From NCBI RefSeq assembly GCF_000003815.2, contig NC_049994.1, positions 11,039,736 to 11,099,735 on the forward strand: a stretch of DNA of 60,000 nt. Direction: 5' to 3'. Position numbers and translations under genes: made by a program. The DNA is from Branchiostoma floridae (lineage: Eukaryota; Chordata; Leptocardii; Amphioxiformes; Branchiostomatidae). Shown piece by piece: positions 1-12,600 of the stretch (positions are counted from its first letter, which is position 1; each line of letters opens with the position of its first letter). Under the pieces are notes generated by a model. It had not been told where the DNA came from and searched no databases. It was given only the letters and a program-made list of their open reading frames with translations.

Positions 1-2138
1 AAGTTCACAGTGAAGTGGCCACTGCAAAAACCGCAAACATTTTTGCATTTACAGTACCCAGGCTGGGTGTCGCATTGCCTCTCTGTGATTGACCTTCGTG
101 GTCGTGATTGTAGGTCGTGTGATGTAGTCTAATGAGGAGGAATGAGTATGACTGGGACAAACTACATCAGTAATGGGACTGTTCTATTGGGTTCCATTAT
201 AGTGCAGAAATGTATGCATTGACTGAGTGTTGGAGTTAAGCTCTTGTGATGCCTTGAAGTTTGGCAGGTGTACTAATAGATGAGCTATGATGGAACACTA
301 TGATAACTGATAATATTGTAGTATTGAAAAAGAATACAAATAGAAACTCAACTGGGTTTACATCATATTTGCAACTTTTAATATCTTTTTTTACCATCCG
401 TATCACAATGTATACATATTTTTTTGTAATATCTTGTTAGTAGTAAATGATTCCAAGCCCAGACAGATTTAGATTCATGTGAATTTCACGAAATAAATTA
501 ATACAATTAAATTGTTACATTTCGGTAGTGCAGGTTTATTACACTATTTTATAGCAGTGTGGAGTTTAACATTCATGAGGTTATTACATCAGAATTATGT
601 TGTACATATAAAGCATAGATTGGTAATGACTGTATAATCAAAGTGATAGAGCTAAATCACAAGTGCAATGTATGCATCCAACAAAGAAAATTGCACATTG
701 GGCAATTCCAATATTGAACTAGACAGCGAAGTAAATTACAGGACCATAGCTATTTTCCATCTCCTATGAAAATTAGTAGAGAAAAATCATAATGTCTTGT
801 CAGATATTGACTAAATAATTTTCATATAGTTTCTGCTATTTGTTATATCTATAGTATTTTATACCAATATCAAGTGATCCGGACATACAAACTACTGGTA
901 TTCAAAACCAAATATATTCCGTTTTGCACCATCTTCTTCAACCTTTTTGATCCTGTTGAACCATGATGGACGAAAATTCATATTTCTAATATTTTTAATA
1001 TTTCCAACAACACAATTTTATGAATAACGTACCATTGTACAAACATACTAATCAGAAGAAAGGATATTGCTGGCAAGGCATTATGCACAGCCATGGGAGC
1101 AATGAACGATCATTAATGGTATCCATTACAATAACCCCGTGCACAACAATAGAGAAAAATGGGTGCCCTTGACCGATCAATGGCCCTGGTGGCCAGTTTG
1201 CAGTCAAGTTGAGCATCCCCACTAAACCATACTGTATAGATCACACTTGAACCCAGGCCAGATGGACCCATATATATTCCAGTCATGATGAGTATTATTG
1301 GCTAAGCATGAGAAAACTGAGTTAGACGTCCAGTACACCACATGCAGTATGCTTAATGCATAAAAGGTATTAAAGTGTAATGTAATTCTACTTCTACCAG
1401 ACAAATCATATTTGCTGTACCAGGCCAGTTGCTTTGGACATTAAGCCAGGTTTCCATTGAAAAGATGGTGTTGTATTTTAAGAGAAAGAATATTAAATGG
1501 TTCAATACTGGCAAAATAATTTCTGATGAAAGTGAAATCTATCATCATTATCTACATGTACAATGTCAGTTTTGCATCTTGTAACTGTTTTTTCCATAAA
1601 ATATATTTTCTATATTCAAATGAATATGATAACCGGTATTGAGCAAAATAATTATTGATTGGGTATTGAATACTTTTTGTTCATATTTGGATTTTGTTCA
1701 GATGATCTATTGCAAACTGATTTTTTCAATCATTAAGGTTTAATGGAAGAGTAGCTGTCACATTTTAAAGGAGTTTACCTTCAAGATGATTAACCAACCA
1801 ATGAACCAATGTCATTGATGGATTACAATGATATTTGGTATGTATGTATGTGTTAGGAAGACGAAGGTCAGGGTCAATTTTGGGCCCCCTGGTATGTGAC
1901 CTTGGTACTGCAGCAGAAATTCCGTTTTTGTATCTTTTGACCTGGATGCGCTACTGTCTTGATTTTGTGTGGCAGATAGCTTATTAATGGAAGGTGTGCG
2001 TATACGTGTCGTACCTGGATCGACCTGGCAGATGAATGGGATCTTCAGGGAAGGTGTGGCAGAAAAAGTCAGGCAAATGCTGACCCTTCAATATATTTCT
2101 AGATGCTGACCATTATTTCTATCTTTGACGCATTACAG
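1..2138 (+). other. Intron upstream of the first visible CNTNAP exon
   Basis: No exon can be supported here. The first recognisable exon (2139) begins with the last two bases of a split codon, so at least one exon with the start codon and signal peptide lies further left, probably outside the window. I looked for a short ATG-plus-hydrophobic segment ending in a phase-1 GT donor and found none that I trust. The sequence is AT-rich. Confidence 0.6.
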
Positions 2139-3618
2139 AGAATGTAGATCCTGAGTGCAACTTCCCTCTGGGAATGAGCAGCAGACTCATCACTGACGGC
2201 CAGATTTCAGCCACATCATTCGTCAACTACTACAGGGCACCCAGATATGCCAGGCTCAACAGAAGAGAAGGTGAGCTAGTATAAGACAATCGACCCTGAC
2301 AGTCCTTCTTAACCCTTAAACTGCCAGAGTTTCAGCCCTATAATACGCTATCAGTGCCAGGGTTGGCCACTGACCTCAAAAAGAAACCCCCTAACAAGGC
2401 CAAAGTCCCTAACTTCCGGGGTTCTTGCACTACATGCGCGCAAAGCTGCTACTTTGCAGGAATATGCTTTCCCGGATATATCCGGGAGCGGCACACAGGG
2501 CATATATATGTGTGCCAGATATATCCTGCACACCTATATATGCCTGGTGTGCCACTCCCGGATATATCTGGGATTGGCAGTTTAGCTTTTCAACCAATGA
2601 TATCAAGGCAATTAGCAGTTCAACCAATTGAATGAGAGAGTGGCTGCATGTACATCATGTACATCAAATACTGCAATTACATTTTTAGGCTTGCATTTTG
2701 CATTTCTGTGTTTTGATGGAGGTGGGCAAGATGTGTGATTATTCAGAAGTGATAGTATCACTTCTATTATCCAGAAGTGATACTATCAGAGACCAATAAG
2801 ATTTTGTAAAACTTCAGACAATGACAATCATCTTTTGTTATCCTCCAACAGGTGATGGCGGTTGGAGTGCATCGAGAGACGACTTTTCGCAGTATCTGAC
2901 CTTTGACCTGATGGATCGGTCAAGAATCACGGCCATCGCCACCCAGGGCCGCTTCAACAGCGATGAGTGGGTGAAAGAGTACAATATCCAATTCAGCGAC
3001 AACAGATGGCAGTGGAGAACTTATAGCGCCGTGAGTATTTTGTGTGCGTGCGTGTGTCTGACTGTGCGTGTGTCTGTCTGTGTGTGTGTGTGTTTTTGTG
3101 TGTATATGTGTGTGTGTATGAATCTATATGTGCATGCATGTGTGTGTGCAAGTGTATGTGTAAAGTCAGAGCTATATGATGACAGTGAAATATTATGACA
3201 ATTTCCTTGATTCTTAAACATTCAAGAAAACTGAGAAATTTGGTTCCATAGAACGGGATCTAAATAAACCTTTTTTCTTTCGCGGTCTGAAACTAAAATC
3301 ATTGAATTCATTGACTTAATACAATTTATTCGGCATTGAGAACTTTTATTATCTCAAGTATGGTGTTCATACTGTATATGTGCTGAAAAAAAACACTGCA
3401 TTGCATAATTAGAAAAGTACAAATTAAAGCATTGAAGTAATGATGTGACTTCTGTTTCCCCCACCCCTACCCTCAGACCCTGAAGGGAAACACCAATGCA
3501 GATTCCGTCGTCACGAACAGGCTCACCGGAACATGGATCGGTCGCTACATGCGGATCAATCCTCGCTCCTGGAACAAGAAAATCTCAATGCGTGTGGAAA
3601 TCTACGGCTGCCTGGACA
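2139..3618 (+). CDS. CNTNAP exons 1-3: F5/8 type C (discoidin) domain
   Basis: The exons are 2139-2270, 2852-3030 and 3477-3618. They encode one discoidin domain starting near [11 protein letters not shown], with the family motifs [24 protein letters not shown] and [12 protein letters not shown], and closing on RVEIYGCL. The first and last cysteines (C in PEC, C in YGC) are where the domain's disulphide is expected. In CNTNAP proteins this N-terminal domain takes part in contactin and ligand binding. Splice phases are 1 (donor at 2271) and 0 (donor at 3031). The second intron begins with a long GT microsatellite directly after the donor. Confidence 0.93.
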
Positions 3619-6600
3619 GTACGTCATTTCTATTCATGGAATTAACATAATCACTATTAGAATATGTTTGTGACTTTGAAGTGGTTTGTCATCATCTATA
3701 GAATGATATTAGATAACATTTAGGAAAACCATTTAAAGATGAGAGCTTATCTCCCATTTGTCCACCAAGAGGTAAAACTGACAGCTATATTCCTGAAATG
3801 TATCAGTGATGAAGAACATTGATGAAAACCTATCAAACATCTTTATCAAGTTTAAAGCAGCAAAGGACCTTGCTGCATTACCAGTAAAATTGTGTAGGGG
3901 GCACTGCTCATCATGCTGAAGTAAAATGTCTGTCCATCTTCAACCCATAGGGGCACACTCAGCAACTTTCGCTGGAGACGGCTACCTCCGCTATGAACTC
4001 ACGCGTGAAGAAGACCGTGTAAGGACCACCCAGGACACGATCAAGATGCGCTTTAAGACAAACAAGCCTCATGGTATGCTGCTTTATGGCCACGGATCTC
4101 AGAACGACTTCATCTCACTCGAGCTGATCTGGGGAAAGATCTGGCTTCGTGTCAATCTTGGTACGTGTACAAAGTTTTATACATCTTGAAGTTAAAGTTA
4201 AGTTCTAATCAAAATGGCGTTCTCTATTTTCTAGGGAAATATAAAATGCATCAACTGTATAAAATGACCCAGCATACATCTATCAAGATAGACGTCATTG
4301 AGTGAATTGTATAATGTTTAAAATGGACATGGCTATGTTCATCATCCATCCATCCATCAGTCCCGTAGCTCAGGAAGCCGTAGGGGCGGTAAGACTGTTC
4401 ACAAGAGACTTCATCATACATGTTGTATCTCATGCTGATATACAATGTACATTGTATTTGCCAGGCACTAGCCGGTCAGTGGAAGGCTACACGGAGGCGA
4501 CTGCTGGGTCACTGTTGGACGATGACCAGTGGCACTCCATCGAGATCACCCGCAACAGGAGGGACATCAGTCTCAAGGTCGACAGGTTCTTTGTCAAGTT
4601 CAGGACGAATGGAGACTTTGAACGACTGGATTTGGATCGACAGGTTTGTTGTGAATTCTATTACAGAGACTTATGTACAAATTGTAAGATATTTTCATCA
4701 ACTTGTGGCATACATTTGATAAGGTTCTTTTTTAAATATTATTCTTTTTCTTGATTTTCAAAGAAAAGGAAACACATACAAACACATGCATAGCACGTAA
4801 ATCAAGAACAGAAAGACACACGTGTGAAACTATATTAACTGATAAAGGTTCTTTAAAATTATGTTGATGTTGGTTCAACACAACCCCCGACATGTTGTAG
4901 CATGTTCATTCATCGTTTCATAATCTGTTTTTCCTTCAGATCACCGTCGGAGGTGTGGACTTCCTGTTTCCGGGCGTGATCGTGCGCTTCAACTTCCAGG
5001 GCTGTCTGCAGAACGTGTTCTTCAACGGCATCAACATGATCGAGAGGACGCAACGACAAGTTGATGCCTTCTCCAGCGTGGGCTCTGTGACGTACAACTG
5101 CCAGGGAACCACTCAGAAATCCCTCACCATCCCCTCACCAGAGAGCTACCTGCGTCTACCAGGAGCAAGGTACTACTTAGAGTTTTAACGCCTGATCATC
5201 TTTCTATGGCTTAACAATTCATAGTTGAGCTCTTCATATATTAATCGCTTATTGTCTTTTGTTTACATCCACTCATGTTCCACTAATTTGGCTCACAAAG
5301 AAAGGGTTTAAAAGCTAAAAATGTCATCTAAAATTTTGCTTCTTTTTGCACACTAACATATTCCTCAACGTTGGCCCACAAATTATGAATTGCAAAAGCC
5401 GAAAATGTCATCTGAAATTTTTCTTCATTTTACCCTCACTAATGCTGCTTGAGGTTGGCACACACATTCATGATGCTCAAAATGCTCATTGATATGAATC
5501 AGTCTCCATTGTGTCTTAACAGCGGAAGAAACAGCATCGCCCTTGGGTTCGAGTTCCGAACCTTCAACCGGGAGAGCATGATGGCGTACACGCAGATCAA
5601 CCAAGGCACCGGATCTATCATGGTGCGTCTCGCTGACGGACGACTGAACGTCACGATCGTCCGGTTTGTCAACAACGTGGAGCGTGTGGTTCCTATTCTG
5701 TCCGGTAGGTGTAGATGGGAAAATATACTTGATAGTGCTCAGCACCAAGGACAGACCTTAACAAGGAATGACTTTTGCTATGCATGGGTAGTGTTCAGCA
5801 CTAAGGACAGACATTATGAAGAAATAACAGTAAATGACAAAAGGCTTGCTTGATTAAATTTGCTGTTATCCTTGCTTGTATTAACTGATGTATGGATCGT
5901 TAAGTCGATGGAAGGTATACTAAGTTCACATTGCAATATTTTGAAAACCTTAACATTTGAACCCACGTTGTTGACTTGAAATCTCTTGATACCCAGTTTT
6001 TTTTTTAAACAACGAATCTAGGTTACGGATTAAGGTGAACTAGCGTTATACTGGCAGCAGGCACTATGAGGGTCTGATTGAAGGAACATAGATACAGGTA
6101 CAAGTCAATAACTGTCCTGTGTAACTGCAGATGAGTACCAGAATGACGGACGATGGCACAGCGTGGTTGTGAATGCAACCGAGAACTCCGTCACCGTGAC
6201 CTACGACTACAATCGGACCATCAACACCAACACTGTGCTCCAACTGCAAACTGGTGACAAGTACTACTTGGGAGGTTAGTACACTGTTATATTGATAATG
6301 TTTAATAGAATATTGTAATAGTACTTATTAGATAACCTGTTCTCAACAACACGGTAGAACATGATTATTCCTTGCAAGAAAACAGTTACTCAAGCAACTG
6401 GATAAATGTTGGAAATGGTCAGATAGTTCATCAGTTAGCATTGCCACTATCTTTTGTCAGTGACTAAGAACAACATATGTACAAGTGGTTGTCACTGACG
6501 AAAGGTAGTGGATGCTACTTGAAACGTCTGACCATTTCCAAAATATATCCAGTTGTTGAGTACTGTTTTCTTGCATATCTTATTACCTTGATGTCTAATC

Positions 6601-9600
6601 ATCATCGACTTAACACGATTCATCGTTCCCTAACCTATCACTCTATTCAGCAGCAGCAGTTCATTTTTCGATAAATGAAAACTTTTCTTTTGCCAGGTTG
6701 TCCTCCGTCTGCCGTTTCTCAAGAAGGTTGTCCAATCAGAGGCGAGCTCAAACCCTTCCAGGGTTGTATGCGGCAGATCGTGATCGACGGACAGAATATC
6801 GACATTCAGCGTCTTGCAGATGGGCGTCTGGCCAATACCGTAAAGACGGGTGTCCAGTTTAACTATTGTGGCCTTGTTGACAGGTAAGCAAATTCTTTGG
6901 TTTCTGTTCTCAATTCACCTCTTGCTTTAGTCACATTTTATTCCCTTAACATTCTACCTACTGCCTTACCCTGTAATTTATAAAGAATTGGTAGCTACTA
7001 CTTTGGTGTGCTTTAAGTTCATACATGCTTCTCAATTTGATGCAAGAAACTATCATAATAGCATTTCATAGAATCATTGAATAATCACATGCATGTAACA
7101 CTTTTCGTCTCAACTGGTCTTCACAGAGCAAGACTGCATTAGAATCTAAAAAGAGTTGATACAGGAACTATGAAACCAAAAGTTCAATCAACACATTCCT
7201 ATCAGAGGCGTATAAAAAGGTGATTATAATTGAGTTCAACAATGAAGAAATAGTTGATCTTTGAGGTCAATGAAAGTTCCTTATTTCCAGATGCACACCT
7301 AATCCATGTGAGCACGGCGCCACCTGCGAGCAGGACTGGTACACTTTCACCTGCAACTGTCAACCCACGGGGTATAACGGCGCCACCTGTCACTTGAGTA
7401 AGTACTGCAGCTTCTTTCACATTGTGCACAACTTATACACAACATGCTAGCAAAATTTTGTACTATGAAACTGTATGTTTCTTTCAATCAATACAAGAGA
7501 ATAACTGAAATACTTTAAAAAATCTGAACCTATGACATGAAACTGTTAAAATTCTAATTTCATAAGCTTAGAATAACATGTTCAACAAGAAAAATCAAGA
7601 ACATTAGGTCAAAAACAATGAGCAGGACTGGAAAATTTTCAAGCTGAATATACAGCCCTGGTTGTGAATCAAATAGATAGTTTTAAAAATGATATTTAAA
7701 TATGATATATCGATATATTAGCCAACATTTCATAAAATATTCATACATTCATATGAACTATGTGCCACCATACTAAGAGTGTAATTGTTGTGATCATGTC
7801 ATGTCTACAGCAAAGTACGAGGACTCCTGTGCAAACTACAATCCGTTCGGAGAGGGTGTTGCAAGCGGTACAAAGTTCATTGACCCCGATGGCAGTGGTC
7901 CCCTTGCTCCCTTCCCGGTGCAGTGTGCCACCATCGACTGTAAGAATACAATCATATCGTTGTTCTTGTTAAGTTTAGAGGCATTGTATAGTGCTTTCAC
8001 TTCAAAATACGAGGTTAGTCTCTGTAAGTTAACAAACTCTTCTGTCTGGAGCTGTAATTGGCTCTGGGAGGCTGGCTATAAGCTAGATTCAATCAGGCTA
8101 ACAAGAGGTGAACACAGAGTATTATTGCACAACAAAAGTTGAGATGTCTTATACACTGTAAAATGTCATAACCATGTAACTGTAATGTAATGTTGTGTAA
8201 AATGCCATAACCAAATTACAGAGAGTTGCTAACAATAATCCTTTGCCACAGTACACACTGTGGAAACCGTCATCACCCATGACTCCATGGCGCGGACATT
8301 AGTCAGCGGTTTCGCCGGGGCGGGCTCGTACAAGAAAGACATCGTTTACCAGGGAAGCCTGCCGCAGGTTTTGCCCCTCATGATGAGATCGGAGCGCTGC
8401 CAACAGCGAATCAGATACGAGTGTACAAACTCACGTCTCCTCAATTCTCCAAGTAAGTCTTTTCTTCTATGTTTTCATCCATCCAGGCATAATCTTATGT
8501 AACGTAAAATGTGTTCCAGAGAACTACTGTAATAGTAGTTCTTAATGCTATAGCAATACCACTAACAAATATTACAGCAAGTAACATTGTATTTTGTATC
8601 ATAAATCTTCTTTACTTGAACATCTTTCAAAAAAACGTACCTGAAATCTAGGAAGTTATCTTACATAATGTCCTTGCTGAAACTATTTGGTGTATTTCAT
8701 AACAGTTGGCAATCAGCTATAATTGTAAACTGGCATATATTATTATTTGTTGGGTTCCTTGCTATTAGTGCAATCATCACAAGCTCTGTGCTGCAATATA
8801 CTGATGGTCACTAGGGGGCATGGTTGTATCAATATTGCCTTTAAATTTTCAATTCTACTTTTAGCTTTGCTTATAGTTTTTCTTTTCAATGCTCTAGTAA
8901 TGTTAAATTTGTTACGAAACAAGGAAAACATTTTATATCATACTTTTTTAAAATTATCATTTCCTTCTAACATAATTCCTTTCTAACAACATCATTTGAT
9001 ACTTCTAGATGGACAACCGTTTGGCTGGTGGGTTGGTCGCACAAATGACAAGATGGTGTACTGGGGAGACGCAGGCCCAGGGACGCAGAAGTGCGCCTGC
9101 GGTCTGGATGGAACTTGTCGTGACCCTGCAAAATACTGCAACTGTGACGGCACTGCTGGGTTTGAGTCTGTCAGGTCGGTGGATTTTAAAAGATTAAAAA
9201 AATGTTAAACTTTAGCATTTGCAAATTGAAATCCGGGTAGAGTGTTTGCCTTGCATTTGTTAAGTAGTGAGTTTGATCCCGGCCGAGTCAGACTTTAAAA
9301 AATGGTACATACCGCTTTCTCTGCTTAGCACTCAGCATTCGAGAAAGGGTAACATGGAAGTTGAACACACACCACTACCAGTGGACTTACCCCCTGCTGT
9401 AGTTTGCACAAAATTGTGTGGCCCAGGGGCTACTGAAACAAAGATGCGTGCCACTCTATGGACCAACTGATGCAGGAAAGACTTTAACTTTTTTTAACAT
9501 CAATCTCATCATTTTGGAGAGCAGAAATCTACCCCGGTATCCAACGGCTCAGTTTTTATGAGAAATTCCGTCTTGGTTAAAACTGACTGAAAATGACCAA

Positions 9601-12600
9601 ATTTGCTTTTCAGGGGTGTGGACGAAGGTTACCTGACCCATCATTTTGTGAGAGGAGAAATCCATCCAACGACTCAGTTTTTACAGAAAAAAGTCTGCCT
9701 TTGTTAGGATAACTGACTTGAAATTACCAAATTTGCATTTCAGGGGTGTCGACGAAGGCTACCTGACCCAGATGCCCTACCTGCCTGTTACTCAGCTGCG
9801 TTTCGGCGACACCAGTCCTGGCAGCGGCTTCCACACACTGGGACCACTGGAGTGCTATGGAGACAGTAAGACTGCCCTTGGAACTTTTAAACCAGTATAG
9901 CATAGCAAATACTCTCATCTCATTTTAAAGACTGTCCTGGGAACTTTCCCTTGGACTTTTGAATGACTGTAGCATCGCAAATGCTCTCATCTCAGTTTAT
10001 CACATATCTTCTGTCAAAGCTAGAACATACTGAATATTATCATTATCAGAAATGTCAGTCCCATAGCTAGCCCCCTAGCTGTAGGGGTAGCTCCCCATTC
10101 AACTGGACTCTTTTTATTGAGTGAATAAAAGTGATTTTCCATAGTAAGTAATAACGATTTTTTACACAATTACTGTATTGTCTTACTGTAGACCTAAGTT
10201 ACACTTATAAGGTATTATCAACTTTAGAGTCATATCTGCAAATGTTTTAATTCAAACATTTTTCCAATGCCTCTTTATTCCTGAAGAGACAGAACCAAAA
10301 GAGATTCATTTTATATCTACGTCTTTCTACAGTCATGTTCAACAATTCTGCAACCTTCAAGGCTGCTGAGGCCCACCTCCGTTTCCCAACATTCCAAGCG
10401 AAGCGTTCCGGAGACATCTGCTTCCAGTTCATCACTCGGGCGGCGCAAGGCGTGTTCATCCACAACAGGGGAGCGCGGGACTTCTTCAAGGTGGAAATGT
10501 TGTGTAAGTAATGGATATTTTGTTCCTTTCTATGGTTGCAGAGTCGTTTTCCATTGTAAATTCTGCTAGAATTAAAGTTTCCCTTAATCCTTTTCTCTCT
10601 CAAGAATATGAGTTGTTTTTTCAAACCACAACTGAGAAAGCATCATGCTTTAAGGAAAACTTTTCTGGTTGAAATTTCTGTCATGAGGCAAATGATCTAC
10701 TGTCCTTATTTAGTAAAGATGGATTTTTAAGATGTACCCATACAGTAGCTCAATGGTAGAATGCTCACTTTCTATCTGACAGGTTGCAAATTCAATACCC
10801 TGAGTGTGGTCATTTTAAAAATTATACAATGCTTTCTTTGCTTTAGTACTCAGCACTTACAAGAAGGCGCATGGAAGCTAAACACTGGCATCACTACTAA
10901 AGAAAGAGCCCCCTACTGTACTGTACCTGTAGTGTCTTGCACAAATGTGTGGCCCAAGGGCTATAGAAATGGAGTTGGGCACCACCCCTAATAATTGCAC
11001 CGGTACAAAACTTTTTTTTTGTTTGAAAAATGGACCTGAAAAAAATCAGTGGACAGGATATTGGAAATGAACAGATTATACTGCACACCGACCTGATCAG
11101 GATGTGTGACGTAAACTTTAAACTTTTGCCATTTACTTGCTGCTAAGAAACCTTCTTGTTTCCTTGCAGCTCCCAGACAAGTTTCCCTGTCTTACGATGT
11201 GGGAAATGGTCGCCAAGAAGTTGTGAAGACAATGACCTACGACCTCAACGACAACCGCTTCCACAGCATTTGCGCTGAAAGAAATCTGAAAGAGGCTCGC
11301 ATCGTGGTGGACAAACAACGCTTCCAGGATCCTACACAAGCCGAGGCGACGATCGCAGAAGTCATGGATGCACACGAGTCCCTGAATCTCAACAGCCAAC
11401 TCTTTGTTGGTGGGTTTCTGTTGTAGTTTTGACCATATTCACCGGGTACCATCATTATCTTTGCCGCATGTCATTGTTTGCTGGGGTATCACTGACCTTG
11501 AAAATGTCAGGTGTTGAAGGGGAAATTCTGATGCAAGAAGAATGACTGTCACATCTTCAGCTTTGACTTAAAAAAATGAATGTCATCAAAAATTAGAATA
11601 TGACTTCAGACAATGTCATCCTAGAACAGAAGTTAGTCAGAAACAAATACAATTTAAGGTTAAATATTCTTTGAATATATACCTATACTTAAGTAGGCGC
11701 ATCATTTGTATAATCTTATTACTTGGATAAGTAATGGTAGTAGTAGTAGAGACATACAGTGTTTTAGCACCATTGGGGGTTTACCGCACCAGGTCTCCCG
11801 TCCGGATGAATCATATATTAATGTAAATCACCATGTGGCTTATATGAAATGGAAGTTGGCCCTTATCAAAAGTGCTAGGAAACATAATAATGTATTGTAT
11901 TGTTTCTGCAGGCTCAGACACCGAGGGTAGAAACGGTTTCATCGGTGTGATGCGCGATCTAAGCGTGAACGGCGTACACCAGGATCTCTACAGTGCCGCC
12001 ATACCAGCGTGGGGCGTAGAGCCCGGGATGGTTCGACTGTGCGAGCCCGTTAACCCCTGCCAGAACAACGCCACCTGTATCGAGGGATGGGGCTTCTACG
12101 AATGCAACTGTACCCTCACTCCGCACGAGGGTCCAACATGTTCAAATGGTGGGTTATCTTCTTCTTTTTTTTTTCAATTTAGAAAGCCTCAGTCTAAAAC
12201 AGGACATAGCAATGATACTTGTAAGCAATTGACATATTATGAAGGCATATTATGAAGGATGACTTTTTTGTGTAAAAGTTTCATCAACGATATCAATTTC
12301 TGTAAACCAATTTTTGCGATGTTTACCGTTTCCATGTGGTAATATATGTACACTGTACTACAATGCACCATATGTCCGGTCTATTGTGTGTTATTGTCAT
12401 TGATCTATCTATTATACAATTGCAAAATGTAGTATGCACGTTTCAATGTTGATAACCTGTTGACAGTACAAGATACAAATCGTCTTCTCTGACATTTCTA
12501 TAATATTTTTCCAAACCCTTCCTATGACCTCTTCCTTTTGTTCCCTTCTCTCCCAATCACTGCCTCTCCCTCCCAGAGATCATTGTGCCTGTCATGGACG

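Noticed and set aside
2821-3198. 125-codon plus-strand frame as a separate gene
   Set aside because: It is CNTNAP exon 2 read through into a GT microsatellite; the donor at 3031 is clear.
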